Of a stretch of DNA of 17,022 nt, positions 7,671 through 15,668 are shown piece by piece. The notes under the pieces were generated by a model, which searched no databases, was not told the origin of the DNA, and saw only the letters and a program-made list of their open reading frames with translations. Every line of letters begins with the position of its first letter. The stretch's first letter is position 1. Origin of the DNA: Chrysochromulina tobinii (taxonomy: Eukaryota; Haptophyta; Prymnesiales; Chrysochromulinaceae). A program made the position numbers and the translations under genes. The DNA lies in NCBI GenBank assembly GCA_001275005.1, contig JWZX01000480.1, positions 1-17,022 of the forward strand, read 5' to 3'.

Positions 7671-8688
7671 CACCTAGCAGCTAGCACGGCGATAACCCGT
7701 TCCGACGAAGCGTGCAAAACTATAAGGCGTGGCCGCTGGCCGCGGACGTCTTGATTCTCTAACGAGCGGTAAAGTAACGGCTAACGCAAAAATGCACATA
7801 CAGCTGTAGTCATACTACATACACCGCGTCAACAACTACGAACTTCGAACATCCGATCAACGAATCTACAATGATCTGTCAGTATTTGTCAGTATAATAA
7901 CGAAATAATCGTGTAAACTCTAAAGAGACTAAACTCTAAACACTTTCGTCGCAAACTACTCACTTCCGTCGCGTGCGTAACTGCCGTGGAGCTCGTGCGT
8001 CGTGCGTCGTGCGAACACACGAGCGTCAAGCCCCTCGCGCCTCGGGAACGCGCGGCGGCGCGTGGCGCGGTGTCTACTGTCTCGTTTCAGAGATTTCACC
8101 GTCCTTAGAAGCAACCGCCTTTGATTCGTCCTTTGTTACGTGGGTCGTCCGGCGCGCGCGTTTCACGCGTAGCGCTAGCGGTATCGGCCCCGTCCCCCGT
8201 ATCTCGATCCGCCGCGCGCCTCGCGCGGGGCCGGGTACTCACTCCAACGTGCCTAGGCCCCGGGCCGCCCGGCCTACTATGTATTCTGTGGCGCCTTAAC
8301 CGCCCAACTCCTCCGCCTAACTCCTCCCCGTGTCACGCGCCGAGCACTTCAGACTATGCGAGCGGTAGGGGGGGGTCATTCCCCCGGTGGGGGACCGTTA
8401 ACCTGCTTACGGAACATTCCTAGAGACCGGTAAGTGAGCTCCGTCGAGATACCGGCGGATCCCTGGGAGATCCGAGAGATACCGGCGGGAGATCCGACGA
8501 GGTATCGTGGAGCTCCGACGAGGTGTAGGAAGATTCTCAGGGTGAGAGACGAGAGTGTTCGTGACCCTGTTCAGTCTAAGCACCAGTCTTCAGCCTCTCG
8601 GGACTCAACGACCTCTATGCCTCCGAGGTCCCCCTCAGGCAGGTACTTACCGGCTGGCCCCCCTCTACCCGAGGAGCCCAGTCGCAGA
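7671..8688. other. Convergent intergenic spacer with mixed composition and short repeats
   Basis: The spacer lies between two stop codons. From about 7770 to 7960 it is clearly AT-richer than its surroundings, with TGTCAGTAT twice (7877, 7887) and AAACTCTAAA twice near 7915 and 7931. At about 7995-8014 GTGCGTC-type words repeat. From 8363 a run of eight G (8368-8375), then TCATT, five C and a second G run, is bracketed by CGGT and ACCG. From 8436 to 8519 short words repeat: GAGATACCGGCGG at 8446 and 8476, and GGGAGATCCGA at 8465 and 8487. Perfect U1-type donor words (GTAAGT) occur on the plus strand near 8430 and on the minus strand near 8650. A plus-strand frame at 8434-8838 has no recognisable domain. 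I see no RNA gene; the 8430-8690 part may be an old repeat. Confidence 0.4.
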
Positions 8689-10314
8689 CTATACTACTTC
8701 GATCGCAGCATCATCGAGTCTCTGATGTCGTCTCTCTCTAGATGGACTAGATGGCATTCGCCACTCTCTCTCCTGCTTGGCTTTGAAGATGCCTCGGTCG
8801 GTGATGGAGATTTTCAACTTGGTCGGTTTGTATCCTGAGGAGAGGCCTACCAGGTCCGGCGTGGCCACCATACCCTTCGAACGAAAGGACGGGCTCTTCT
8901 GCCTCGTGTGGTCCTTCGTGCCGTGCGCGCGCCACTCGCGCAGCAAGTCGAGGGTCGCTAGGCGCACATCGTCAGCCTCCAGCTCGGCCCAATGGTCCCA
9001 GTATTTCGGATCGTCCGCCATGTTCACGGGCACCGCACCGTCCGCCGGCCGCCGGACGGAGTCGAAGACGGTGAGCAGGCGGTTGTTGAAGGCCGCCTGA
9101 ATCGCATTGGCAGGCAGGTCGTTGGGCGGGTGGACGTAGGGGTCCTCGAGGGCGTGCGCGACGGCATCGATGGTCACGTAGGCGCTGACCGTCATGAACG
9201 CGAGAAGCGGGGCGACCCACCAGTTGGGTTGGTCGCACTTGCCACCGACGGAGCTGCAATTGGCAAAGTGCGCGAGGTAGAGCGGCGTGGTGAGGGTAAA
9301 CAGTCGGGTCATGACCGAGACGGCCTGCGTGTACGGCCACGGGAAGGGTATGTCCTCGATCTTGCGCGACTGCCGCATGCCGAGGTGGCCGTCCGATAAC
9401 GTCTGCCAGAAGCGCGAGAGCACTGGCGCGTCCGAGCCCAGACCGCCGTCACAGCGCCGCTGTGCGCTGATGTGCATGATCTGCGCAAAGATGTAACCCA
9501 CACGGTCGGGAGTGTTCTCGAGCGACGCGAGCTCGGACTCGGTGATGCCACCGAGCACTTCGAGCTGCTGCCACTTGGGGTCCGCACGGCTCGTCGGCTG
9601 CTCCATGCCGCCAAACGCCCCAGCCCCCATGGGCACATTCGGTTCGCGCCCGTCGCTCGCGACCAGGTTTTTCAGGCAGTCATCGCGGCGCAGGTACTGC
9701 AGCGCGAGCGCGTGCATCAGAGAGAGGCGGCGCAGCAAGAGCGCCTGGAACCGCCGCCGCTTCTCGAGCCACACCGCGCCATCCTCGCCGTACTGACGCT
9801 TGTTGGTGTTGATGAGCTCATCGAACGTGACGCCCTCGGTGAACGCGTCGCCCAGCTTGGACCCCATCTCGTACGATGTGGTGGCGCACTCCCAGTAGCG
9901 ACCGTACGCGATTTTGGTGCGGAAGACGAGCGTGATCGCCGCGATGTATTGAAACAGTAGGAGAGGGTACGGCTGCACCATGAGCCTTGTCATGTACGAG
10001 GCGGGAACAGTCAACTCGAGAATGAGGGTGAGGAGGGCGGCAAACAAGCTCTCGAAGCAACTCTCCTTGACGGCCGAGCCCGCTGAGCGAAACATGAGCA
10101 TCCATGGCGTGCCCGTGCGGAAGATCAGCATGCGCAGACTGGCCCTATTGATGCATCCACCTTCTTCAAAAGTCTGCGGTCTGCAGTCTGCGGCAAAGAC
10201 GGCTCGGATTCCTAAGATAGTCTGAAGGCAAATCTTTGTGAACAGTTTGTGAACACACGCGGACTCTTTCTTCGTGGCGTCACAACCTCCAACCACGTCA
10301 TGCGACATGTACAT
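8689..10314 (-). CDS. Bestrophin-family anion channel
   Basis: This is a four-helix membrane protein of the bestrophin/RFP-TM type: pentameric Cl- or HCO3- channels. Algae and plants use relatives in thylakoids or for bicarbonate transport. With the ATG at 10314 it has 541 residues. Membrane segments, counted from that Met, lie at about 84-103 (FESLFAALLTLILEL), 117-136 (LLFQYIAAITLVF), 331-353 and 365-391. Family hallmarks are FRTKIAYGRYWEC just after helix 2, IPFPWPYTQAVSVMTRLF entering helix 3, and EDPYVHPPNDLP after helix 4. This matches the family's E-D-P-x(3)-D/P-P-N-D-L-P block. The tail is charged and disordered. The start is uncertain: the frame runs up to 10650, with ATGs at 10593, 10377, 10314, 10308 and 10131. 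The last begins MLIFRTGTPWML, close to where family homology starts. Residues 22-42 form a weak hydrophobic stretch that might belong to a targeting leader. It is head to head with the trafficking-type gene. Confidence 0.82.
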   Translation of the reverse strand: MYMSHDVVGGCDATKKESACVHKLFTKICLQTILGIRAVFAADCRPQTFEEGGCINRASLRMLIFRTGTPWMLMFRSAGSAVKESCFESLFAALLTLILELTVPASYMTRLMVQPYPLLLFQYIAAITLVFRTKIAYGRYWECATTSYEMGSKLGDAFTEGVTFDELINTNKRQYGEDGAVWLEKRRRFQALLLRRLSLMHALALQYLRRDDCLKNLVASDGREPNVPMGAGAFGGMEQPTSRADPKWQQLEVLGGITESELASLENTPDRVGYIFAQIMHISAQRRCDGGLGSDAPVLSRFWQTLSDGHLGMRQSRKIEDIPFPWPYTQAVSVMTRLFTLTTPLYLAHFANCSSVGGKCDQPNWWVAPLLAFMTVSAYVTIDAVAHALEDPYVHPPNDLPANAIQAAFNNRLLTVFDSVRRPADGAVPVNMADDPKYWDHWAELEADDVRLATLDLLREWRAHGTKDHTRQKSPSFRSKGMVATPDLVGLSSGYKPTKLKISITDRGIFKAKQEREWRMPSSPSRERRHQRLDDAAIEVV

Positions 10315-10375
10315 GTACCGTGAAACGAACAGTGACCGTCGCACTCTTTGTTTGTGACAGACCCTTTTCACAGCC
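10315..10375. promoter_or_regulatory. Divergent start region, bestrophin and the synergin-like gene
   Basis: Two possible starts share one CATG at 10375-10378: ATG at 10376 on the plus strand and ATG at 10377 on the minus strand, so both cannot sensibly be used. The perfect palindrome ACATGTACATGT at 10305-10316 holds two other minus-strand ATGs. The pyrimidine-rich stretch ending in CACAG at about 10355-10373 could be a leader or a 3' splice site for the plus-strand gene. The true promoter is probably wider, up to 10433 or even 10685 on the plus side. Confidence 0.3.
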
Positions 10376-13300
10376 ATGTTTATCACTCTTTCACGCAAAT
10401 TGCTCCTGAGTCCGACGGGCTCTCGCGGAACAATGAGTGCGCGTGGCTCTACCGGCGCCACGGCCGTGAACACAGCCACGCGCGCGCGCGAAACCGCGAA
10501 CACAGTCACCAAGGACTTTCTCACCTTCTCGCAGCCGTTCATACACGAGGGCGCACTGCTCTCAAGCTCCACCTCTGGCCGGCGGCTTTTCATCCACCAC
10601 CTGTCGGAGGTGCCACTCGGGACGGATGTCTTCACGACCCAAATAGGCAATCAGCTGAAGCGCACCGACAAGAACACGGTGGCAATGGGCGACATCAAAC
10701 TCGACATCAAGCCGTTTCCAGAGGGGATCGCGAACGTGCCGACACCCAAGATCATCTCGCAGGTCCCGACGGCCGCATTCACCGGGCCGGCGGAGGCGCG
10801 CGATAAGTTGGCGGTGCAGCTCATCAACAAGGGCAAGGAGGCCAACTCGGCGGGCGAGTTTGCCGCCGCCTGCGCCTGCTTCGAGTCGGCGTACGCGCTC
10901 GCCAGGCGAGAGGGTATGCTTGTGTCAGCGGCCAACATGCGGCTCAAGCTGGGAGACGCGTATACTGCGGCGGCCATGTACCGGCAGTTACTCAGCGACC
11001 CCGGTCTCCTCGATGCCAAGGAGCGCGATATGGCCACGCGAAAGCTGAAGGAGGCCCAAGACGTCCTAAAGACCCAGGGCGGCGGGGACCCGGCGGCACG
11101 CGGCACAGGTGGCAGCAGCGGCGGGAAAGGTGGCAGCAGCGGCGGCGGCAAAGGTGGAGGCTTTGCCGACTTTGAAGCCGACTTTGGCGGCGGCGGCGGT
11201 GACGACAATGAGGGGTCTGACGATGGGTTTGCGGACTTTGACGATGCGCCTCCGCCGCCCAAGTCCAGTCGAGCTGCCCCGCCGGCGGCGCCCAAGACGG
11301 CGCCGCCGCTCGCCTTTGGCAACGGCGGGTCGAACTCGTTCTCTGCGGATTTCGACGATGGCGACGGAGAGCCGGACTTTGACGACGGGTTTGCGGACTT
11401 CGACGACGCACCGCCGCCTTCGTCGAAGCCGGCGCCGCCGCCGTCCTCACGCCCATCGCCGCCCGCGGCGGCGCGCCCAGCGCCGGCGCCTCCGGCGAAG
11501 CCCGCGCCCGCGCCGGCGCTGGCGCCGATGAAGCAAGCCACCTCCGGAGGGCTCGTGAGCTTTGGCGACGCCGACCCCTTCGATGATGACTTTGATGACG
11601 CCGCCTTCGAGGCTGAGCAAGCCGCCGCGCGCCGCCCGGCATCGGTTGGCACGCTCGCCGCGAAAGCACCCAGCGGCGGAGGTGGCAACTCGCTCTTTGC
11701 AAGCTTCGGTGCTGACGATGAGCCAGACGGCTTCGCCGCCTTCGGTGCCCCCCCGGCGGCTGCGCCCAAGCCGGCAGCTCCTCCCACGCCTGCCCCACCG
11801 CCGCAGCAGCCTCCCCAGCCTCCGTCAGCCTCCCGCGCTGCTGGTGGCGTCGTCGTGGGCGCCGCCGGATCGGCGTCGGCGTCGCCGGCCGAGGGCGAGG
11901 CAGTGCGCCGGCTCGAGGCACGCCTAAAGGCCCTCGAGGAGCTCGTGCGCGCTGGACCGTCCAAATTAGCCTTGGAGCAGACGAGCCAAAAGGTCGACTC
12001 GCTCAGCGCGCAGGTCGAGAGACGGCTCGCCGGGGTGAAGAAGGGCATGGGGGCGCTGCACGAGCGGCTCACGGCTGTCGAGCTGGCGATGGCGAAGCTG
12101 CCCGAGCATCTCAAGACCTTCAAGACGAAGAACAGGGAGCAGGCCCAGATAGGTCGCGAGCATGCCGAGCAGATCGCCGCGCTCCAGAAGGCCATCCCCG
12201 CCCTAGGTCTCGCAGCCAAGGAATGCTCAGCCCGGGTCGCGGAGCTCCAGGTCTTTGCCGCCACGCTTGCCGAGAGCCACAGCAGCAGCAGCGGCAATGG
12301 CGGCGGCAATGGCGGCGGCAATGGCGGCGGCCTCGTGCACACATCGTTGGTGCTCGGAGTGCCCGTGCCCGCGCCGACGCCCGCGACCCTGCCCGTCCCC
12401 GCCCCTGCGACCGCGCCACACCCTCCGGCTGCGGCAGCCGATGACTTTAGCGACTTTGGCGGCTTTGGCGGCGCGCCCGCGCCTGCGACCGCGCCACACC
12501 CTCCTGCTGCGGCAGCCGATGACTTTAGCGACTTTGGCGGCTTCGGCGGCGCGCCCGCGCCTGCGACCGCGCCACCCCCTCCTGCTGCGGCAGCCGATGG
12601 CTTTAGCGACTTTGGCGGCTTTGGCGGCGCGCCCGCGCCTGCGACCGCGCCACACCCTCCTGCTGCGGCAGCCGATGACTTTGGCGGCTTCGACGCGGCG
12701 CCTCCGAACGAGCCGCCAGCTGCATCCGAAGGCCGAACTCCGTTACCTGCGGATGATTTCGGGAGCTTCGGCGCCGCGCCGCCGTCGGTCGAGGCGGCTG
12801 CTGCTGAGAAGGCTGCGGCTGAGAAGGCTGCGGCTGAGAAGGCGGCGGCCGAGGCGGCGGCGGCTGAGAAGGCCGCGGCTGAGAAGGCGGCGGCCGAGGC
12901 GGCTGCGGCCGTGGCTGAGAAGGCGGCGGCCGAGGCGGCGGCGGCTGAGAAGGCCGCGGCTGAGACGGCCGCGGCCGAGGCGGCTGCTGCTGAGAAGGCC
13001 GCGGCTGAGAAGGCGGCGGCCGAGGCGGCGGCGGCTGAGAAGGCCGCGGCTGAGAAGGCGGCGGCCGAGGTGGCGGCGGCTGAGAAGGCCGCGGCTGAGA
13101 AGGCGGCGGCCGAGGCGGCGGCGGCTGAGAAGGCCGCGGCTGAGAAGGCTGCGGCCGAGGCGGCTGAGAGGGCGGCGGCCGAGGCTGCGGCCGCTGAAAA
13201 GGCAGCGGCGGAGGCGGCGGCAGCCGCACAGCCGCTGGGGACGCCAGCCACGCCAGGGCCAGATGGATTTGTAGACTTCGGTAGCGCTCACGGCAGCGCT

Positions 13301-13483
13301 CCCTCTGGCAGTGAGGCACCGTCGCTCAACGACTTCGAGCCCCCGTCACCGGGCGGTGACGGACTCGTGGCTTTTGGCAATTTCACGCCGGCGAAGCTCG
13401 AGGCGCAATCCAACTCGTTCCAAGACAGCGGCGCCACCGTGACCGACGATGAGTTCAACGCCCTCTTCGGCCCGACGGAGTGA
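10376..13483 (+). CDS. Synergin-like adaptor-binding protein (TPR, coiled coil, DDFxDF motifs)
   Basis: A 1035-residue low-complexity protein, if started at 10376. ATGs at 10433 and 10685 (context GCAATGGG) are credible shorter starts, and residues 1-100 look less conserved. Residues 142-232 form a TPR-like helical pair ([34 protein letters not shown]). Two acidic-Phe regions follow, with [17 protein letters not shown] twice, and DPF in DADPFDDDF (about 397-405). A coiled coil runs at about 507-636. Then come DDFSDFGGF twice, [15 protein letters not shown] and DDFGSF, a pure Ala/Glu/Lys helix at about 806-951, and a tail with FVDFGS and DDEFNALF. In known biology DDFxDF binds the gamma-ear of AP-1/GGA (gamma-synergin) and DPF/FxDxF bind the AP-2 appendage. 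I infer a cytosolic clathrin-coat accessory factor. There is no lipid-binding or enzyme domain, so motif chance in a low-complexity chain remains the alternative. Confidence 0.68.
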   Translation: MFITLSRKLLLSPTGSRGTMSARGSTGATAVNTATRARETANTVTKDFLTFSQPFIHEGALLSSSTSGRRLFIHHLSEVPLGTDVFTTQIGNQLKRTDKNTVAMGDIKLDIKPFPEGIANVPTPKIISQVPTAAFTGPAEARDKLAVQLINKGKEANSAGEFAAACACFESAYALARREGMLVSAANMRLKLGDAYTAAAMYRQLLSDPGLLDAKERDMATRKLKEAQDVLKTQGGGDPAARGTGGSSGGKGGSSGGGKGGGFADFEADFGGGGGDDNEGSDDGFADFDDAPPPPKSSRAAPPAAPKTAPPLAFGNGGSNSFSADFDDGDGEPDFDDGFADFDDAPPPSSKPAPPPSSRPSPPAAARPAPAPPAKPAPAPALAPMKQATSGGLVSFGDADPFDDDFDDAAFEAEQAAARRPASVGTLAAKAPSGGGGNSLFASFGADDEPDGFAAFGAPPAAAPKPAAPPTPAPPPQQPPQPPSASRAAGGVVVGAAGSASASPAEGEAVRRLEARLKALEELVRAGPSKLALEQTSQKVDSLSAQVERRLAGVKKGMGALHERLTAVELAMAKLPEHLKTFKTKNREQAQIGREHAEQIAALQKAIPALGLAAKECSARVAELQVFAATLAESHSSSSGNGGGNGGGNGGGLVHTSLVLGVPVPAPTPATLPVPAPATAPHPPAAAADDFSDFGGFGGAPAPATAPHPPAAAADDFSDFGGFGGAPAPATAPPPPAAAADGFSDFGGFGGAPAPATAPHPPAAAADDFGGFDAAPPNEPPAASEGRTPLPADDFGSFGAAPPSVEAAAAEKAAAEKAAAEKAAAEAAAAEKAAAEKAAAEAAAAVAEKAAAEAAAAEKAAAETAAAEAAAAEKAAAEKAAAEAAAAEKAAAEKAAAEVAAAEKAAAEKAAAEAAAAEKAAAEKAAAEAAERAAAEAAAAEKAAAEAAAAAQPLGTPATPGPDGFVDFGSAHGSAPSGSEAPSLNDFEPPSPGGDGLVAFGNFTPAKLEAQSNSFQDSGATVTDDEFNALFGPTE
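12404..12690 (+). repeat. 78-bp coding tandem repeat, about 3.7 copies
   Basis: The word CCTGCGACCGCGCCA recurs at 12404, 12482, 12560 and 12638, exactly 78 bp apart. Each unit encodes 26 residues: a PAPATAP linker, four Ala, then D-[DG]-FSDFGGFGG. The fourth copy diverges after DDF. Substitutions are few (for example CACACC to CACCCC in copy three), so the expansion looks recent, while reading frame and motif are kept. Confidence 0.93.
12791..13228 (+). repeat. Ala/Glu/Lys-coding repeat tract
   Basis: About 146 codons use almost only Ala, Glu and Lys. The common unit is 14 residues (42 bp) built from GCGGCTGAGAAG-type words, in a register of A-A-A-E-K or A-A-A-E with a few Thr, Val and Arg exceptions. 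The encoded segment should be a long, highly soluble single helix acting as a spacer. Because every codon starts with G and stops are excluded, frames on both strands stay open here and create large false antisense frames. Confidence 0.9.
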
Positions 13484-13854
13484 GAGGCGACGCTGGAGCA
13501 CGAGCTCGGCGCTGGCTGGCTTCATACCAGCCATATCTGTAAATCCTCCGCCTGGTCGGCCGGACGCGCTGCAGACGGGAGAGCGTGCCATCTGTTTCCT
13601 GCGGATTGTGCGCAGCAAGAGAACGAAGGTAATACGTGAGGAGTGCATGCGTGAGGGAGGCGCGCGTGTGGGTCGTGAGCAGTGCCGTTGTCGTGTAGAG
13701 AAGCGAGAAGAAGCATGCATTGCCGTCGATTTCGCAAGTTTCACTTTTCCACCAAAGAAGGAGGACTGTTTCGCCACAAGCCTTCACCTTCAAGGTCAAG
13801 CGCTCTCGCTCTCGGTTGGGTCAAGCTCAAAGGCTCAAGCGGACCCGCCGCGTC
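13484..13854. other. Intergenic spacer between two plus-strand genes
   Basis: These 371 bp should contain the 3' UTR of the synergin-like gene and the promoter of the TPR/EF-hand gene. CTGTAAATCC near 13536 contains TGTAA about 55 bp after the stop, a possible polyadenylation signal if this lineage uses one like green algae. The stretch 13720-13854 is open in the downstream gene's frame but lacks an ATG. No other feature was seen. Confidence 0.35.
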
Positions 13855-14953
13855 ATGTCGGACGCCGCGAATCCGTCCACCCGGAACATCATGCCCAGGC
13901 GCGAGGGTGTACCTAGCCCCATGGACTATCGCAGCGGCAGCGGTATGACATATGCCGAGCAGCTTCGCAAGGCCTCGTGGAACACAGAGTACGACGTCCC
14001 CAAAATCGGGCAGAAGTCGGCTGCCATGCAGATGCCAGAGCTGCGTCAGCATAAGGGGTTCAAGGACGGCGAGCACTACCTGCACCCAACCAAGTTCACG
14101 GCGCTCGCCCACAGCGACCACCTCAGCTACGCCAAGTGCAACCCCGAGCTCGGCATCCTCTGGAATGGCAACCCGGACCTCAAGAAAGTGCACGAGCGCC
14201 TCTACCTCGGGTCGAGGGTGCTTCAGCGAGTGCCGCGCCGCTCAGCCTCGAACCTGCTCGAGATGGCCGCGGACGTTGCGTTCCAGTGCGTGGAGCCCGA
14301 GGACGCCGTCCCACTGTACAATGCGGCCATCAAACAGACTCCGTAAGCTCACGCCCCGAGATTACCCGAGAGGAAACGGAGATTGATAGGCGCATGCAAC
14401 GTCCCGTTTGCCGCATGCAACGTCCCGCTCACGCGTCGCGCGTGTGCCTTGCCTCTCCGCCGTTCGCGCACACAGCACGGCCTTGTTCGCGTATGAGAAG
14501 CGATGCGCTGCCTACGCCGAGCTCGGTCGTTACCGCGAGGCGCTCTCTGACGCGGAGTTCATCTTACAGCACACCACGACCGACCGGGGAGCCGCGCTCG
14601 CGCGGGTCAAGGCTATCAAGGACTACATGCGCCGCACGAACAACTTCGACAATGGGTACCACCAGGCCACCACTACGCTCATCTGCCTGCTGCGGCCGCG
14701 CGAGCATCGACAGCTCACCCAATCACGTCCCTCGACCTACGGGGGCCCATTGGAGAAGACCTCTCGCTTCGGGCGCGGCATGACGAGCTCGACGTCGATG
14801 GGCTCGATCTTGGGTTGGGACACGGACGGCGACGGACGCGTCGACATGACTGAGTTCCGTGAGCGCATTGCTACGCTGGGGTTCAAGGCCGCAAAGAAGG
14901 AGAGAGATGTCTTTGGTGGCAAAGGCAAGGTGAGCAGCCATGCCGAGTACTGA
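13855..14953 (+). CDS. TPR and EF-hand protein, two exons (13855-14342, 14476-14953)
   Basis: Splicing out 14343-14475 gives 321 residues from the ATG at 13855. The join restores a textbook TPR at about residues 140-198: AVPLYNAAIK before the junction, then TALFAYEKRCAAYAELGRYREALSDAE after it. The restored TPR is strong evidence for the intron. A canonical EF-hand loop DTDGDGRVDMTE (278-289) has Asp at 1, 3, 5 and 9 and Glu at 12, so it should bind calcium. The N-terminal 120 residues are conserved-looking but unrecognised (MTYAEQLRKASWNTEYDVPK; LHPTKFTALAHSDHLSYAKCNPELG). No signal peptide or membrane segment is present, suggesting a soluble protein in which a TPR binds a partner and calcium modulates it; that role is inference. 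EF-hands usually come in pairs, yet here only one precedes the stop, 32 residues on, and a good donor (AAG then GTGAGC) sits at 14930. The 3' end may be truncated or mis-modelled. Confidence 0.72.
14343..14475 (+). other. Spliceosomal intron, 133 bp, phase 2
   Basis: Donor GTAAGC follows ACTCC, and acceptor CACAG precedes CACGG. The downstream frame matches only after splicing and the junction lies inside a TPR. Without splicing, the codon right after Pro163 is TAA, so a retained intron would stop translation immediately. Inside the intron the 16-base word CGCATGCAACGTCCCG occurs exactly twice, at 14391 and 14412. Confidence 0.85.
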
Positions 14954-15456
14954 GCATGGCTGGCCCTCAGTGCTGGCGAGACTGAGCTCGCCGAGCGCGG
15001 GGGGTCGGCTGTGCGGGAGGCGCATCTCGAGCGCATCTCGATCATGTCTCCATCGATCTTACCATCGATCGGGTGCGACTTATCTGTTGCGCCTCAGGGG
15101 CGCGTGTCGGGTCAGGGGCTTCAACACGCGGTGCGGGGGAGTAGCGGGGGAGCTGGGGGAGCATCGAGCTGTAGCGCCCACGCGCGGGCCAGCCTGCTCA
15201 TGCTGTCCGGCCTAGTCCGGCCCGCTTGCTTGCTTCTTCTTGAGGGCTGTGCTGCCGTGTTGCTGCCGTGAGCCGTGAGCTTGCTTTAAGCTTGCTTTTC
15301 CGTACCGTAGGACAAGGATCGATGGGGTGAATGGGGCGATGTCATGGGTGATATGTGATGGGTGGCGGGTCTCGAGGTGTGAAACGAAAGACAATGTCAA
15401 CTTGATCGTTCTTTTCTACGCCCACCCACGACCGTCGACCCCTTTCCGCACAGCAA
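14954..15456. other. Intergenic spacer after the TPR/EF-hand gene
   Basis: I find no convincing gene. A plus-strand frame at 15011-15271 is Gly/Ser/Leu-rich with no domain. Short redundancies are present: CATCTCGA and ATCGATC words at 15024-15070, CTTGCTT-type words near 15230-15300, and GGTG/GGGTG words near 15320-15370. The region may be decayed sequence between the EF-hand gene and the mobile element to its right. Confidence 0.35.
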
Positions 15457-15581
15457 CACTATTGAGGGAGTAATTGGGTCAATAATTGATGATCCGCTCA
15501 ATAGTTGGTTTTGGGGCCCCAATAATTGAGTCGGACCCAATAATTGGCTCAACAGTTGAGCCAATTATTGAGCTAATAGTG
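15457..15581. mobile_element. AT-rich nested-palindrome (foldback/MITE-like) element with CACTATT ends
   Basis: The 125-bp block begins CACTATTG and ends CTAATAGTG, so its termini are inverted copies of CACTATT. The two halves are imperfect reverse complements about the perfect palindrome TTGGGGCCCCAA (15511-15522). Nested inside is a 33-bp perfect palindrome at 15538-15570, with 16-base arms around one A. A nine-base CAA-N3-TTG word recurs at 15480, 15499, 15520, 15538, 15550 and 15562. The arms seem to continue weakly outward (CGCACAGC on the left, CGCAGACAGC inverted on the right). I see no target-site duplication: the flanking trinucleotides are CAA and CTG. It is either a solo miniature element, or the terminal and subterminal repeat zone of the transposon whose broken gene starts 88 bp to the right. 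Confidence 0.7.
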
Positions 15582-15668
15582 CTGTCTGCGTATTCACACG
15601 CATCATTCACAGTACATGAGATATTGGATATATATGAGATCTAATCGAGATAACACCGACTGCTATAC

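Noticed and set aside
8434-8838. 134-codon plus-strand frame, briefly considered as a retroelement fragment
   Set aside because: It partly overlaps the bestrophin C-terminus antisense and partly a repeated patch. No zinc knuckle, protease, reverse transcriptase or integrase motif is visible.
10651-13251. 866-codon antisense open frame, rich in Ser/Ala and Pro
   Set aside because: It is the reverse of the synergin-like gene. Its openness comes from GC-rich, stop-free repeat codons, it has no domain, and the plus strand has coherent motifs, a TPR-like region and a coiled coil.
12255-13319. Long Arg/Leu/Pro-rich frames on both strands over the Ala/Glu/Lys tract
   Set aside because: They are frame-shifted readings of the same 42-bp and 78-bp repeats, composition-driven and without domains.
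15011-15271. Candidate third exon of the TPR/EF-hand gene, using the donor at 14930 and a CCTCAG acceptor near 15090
   Set aside because: The phase fits, but the product is Gly/Ser/Leu-rich and lacks the expected second EF-hand loop.
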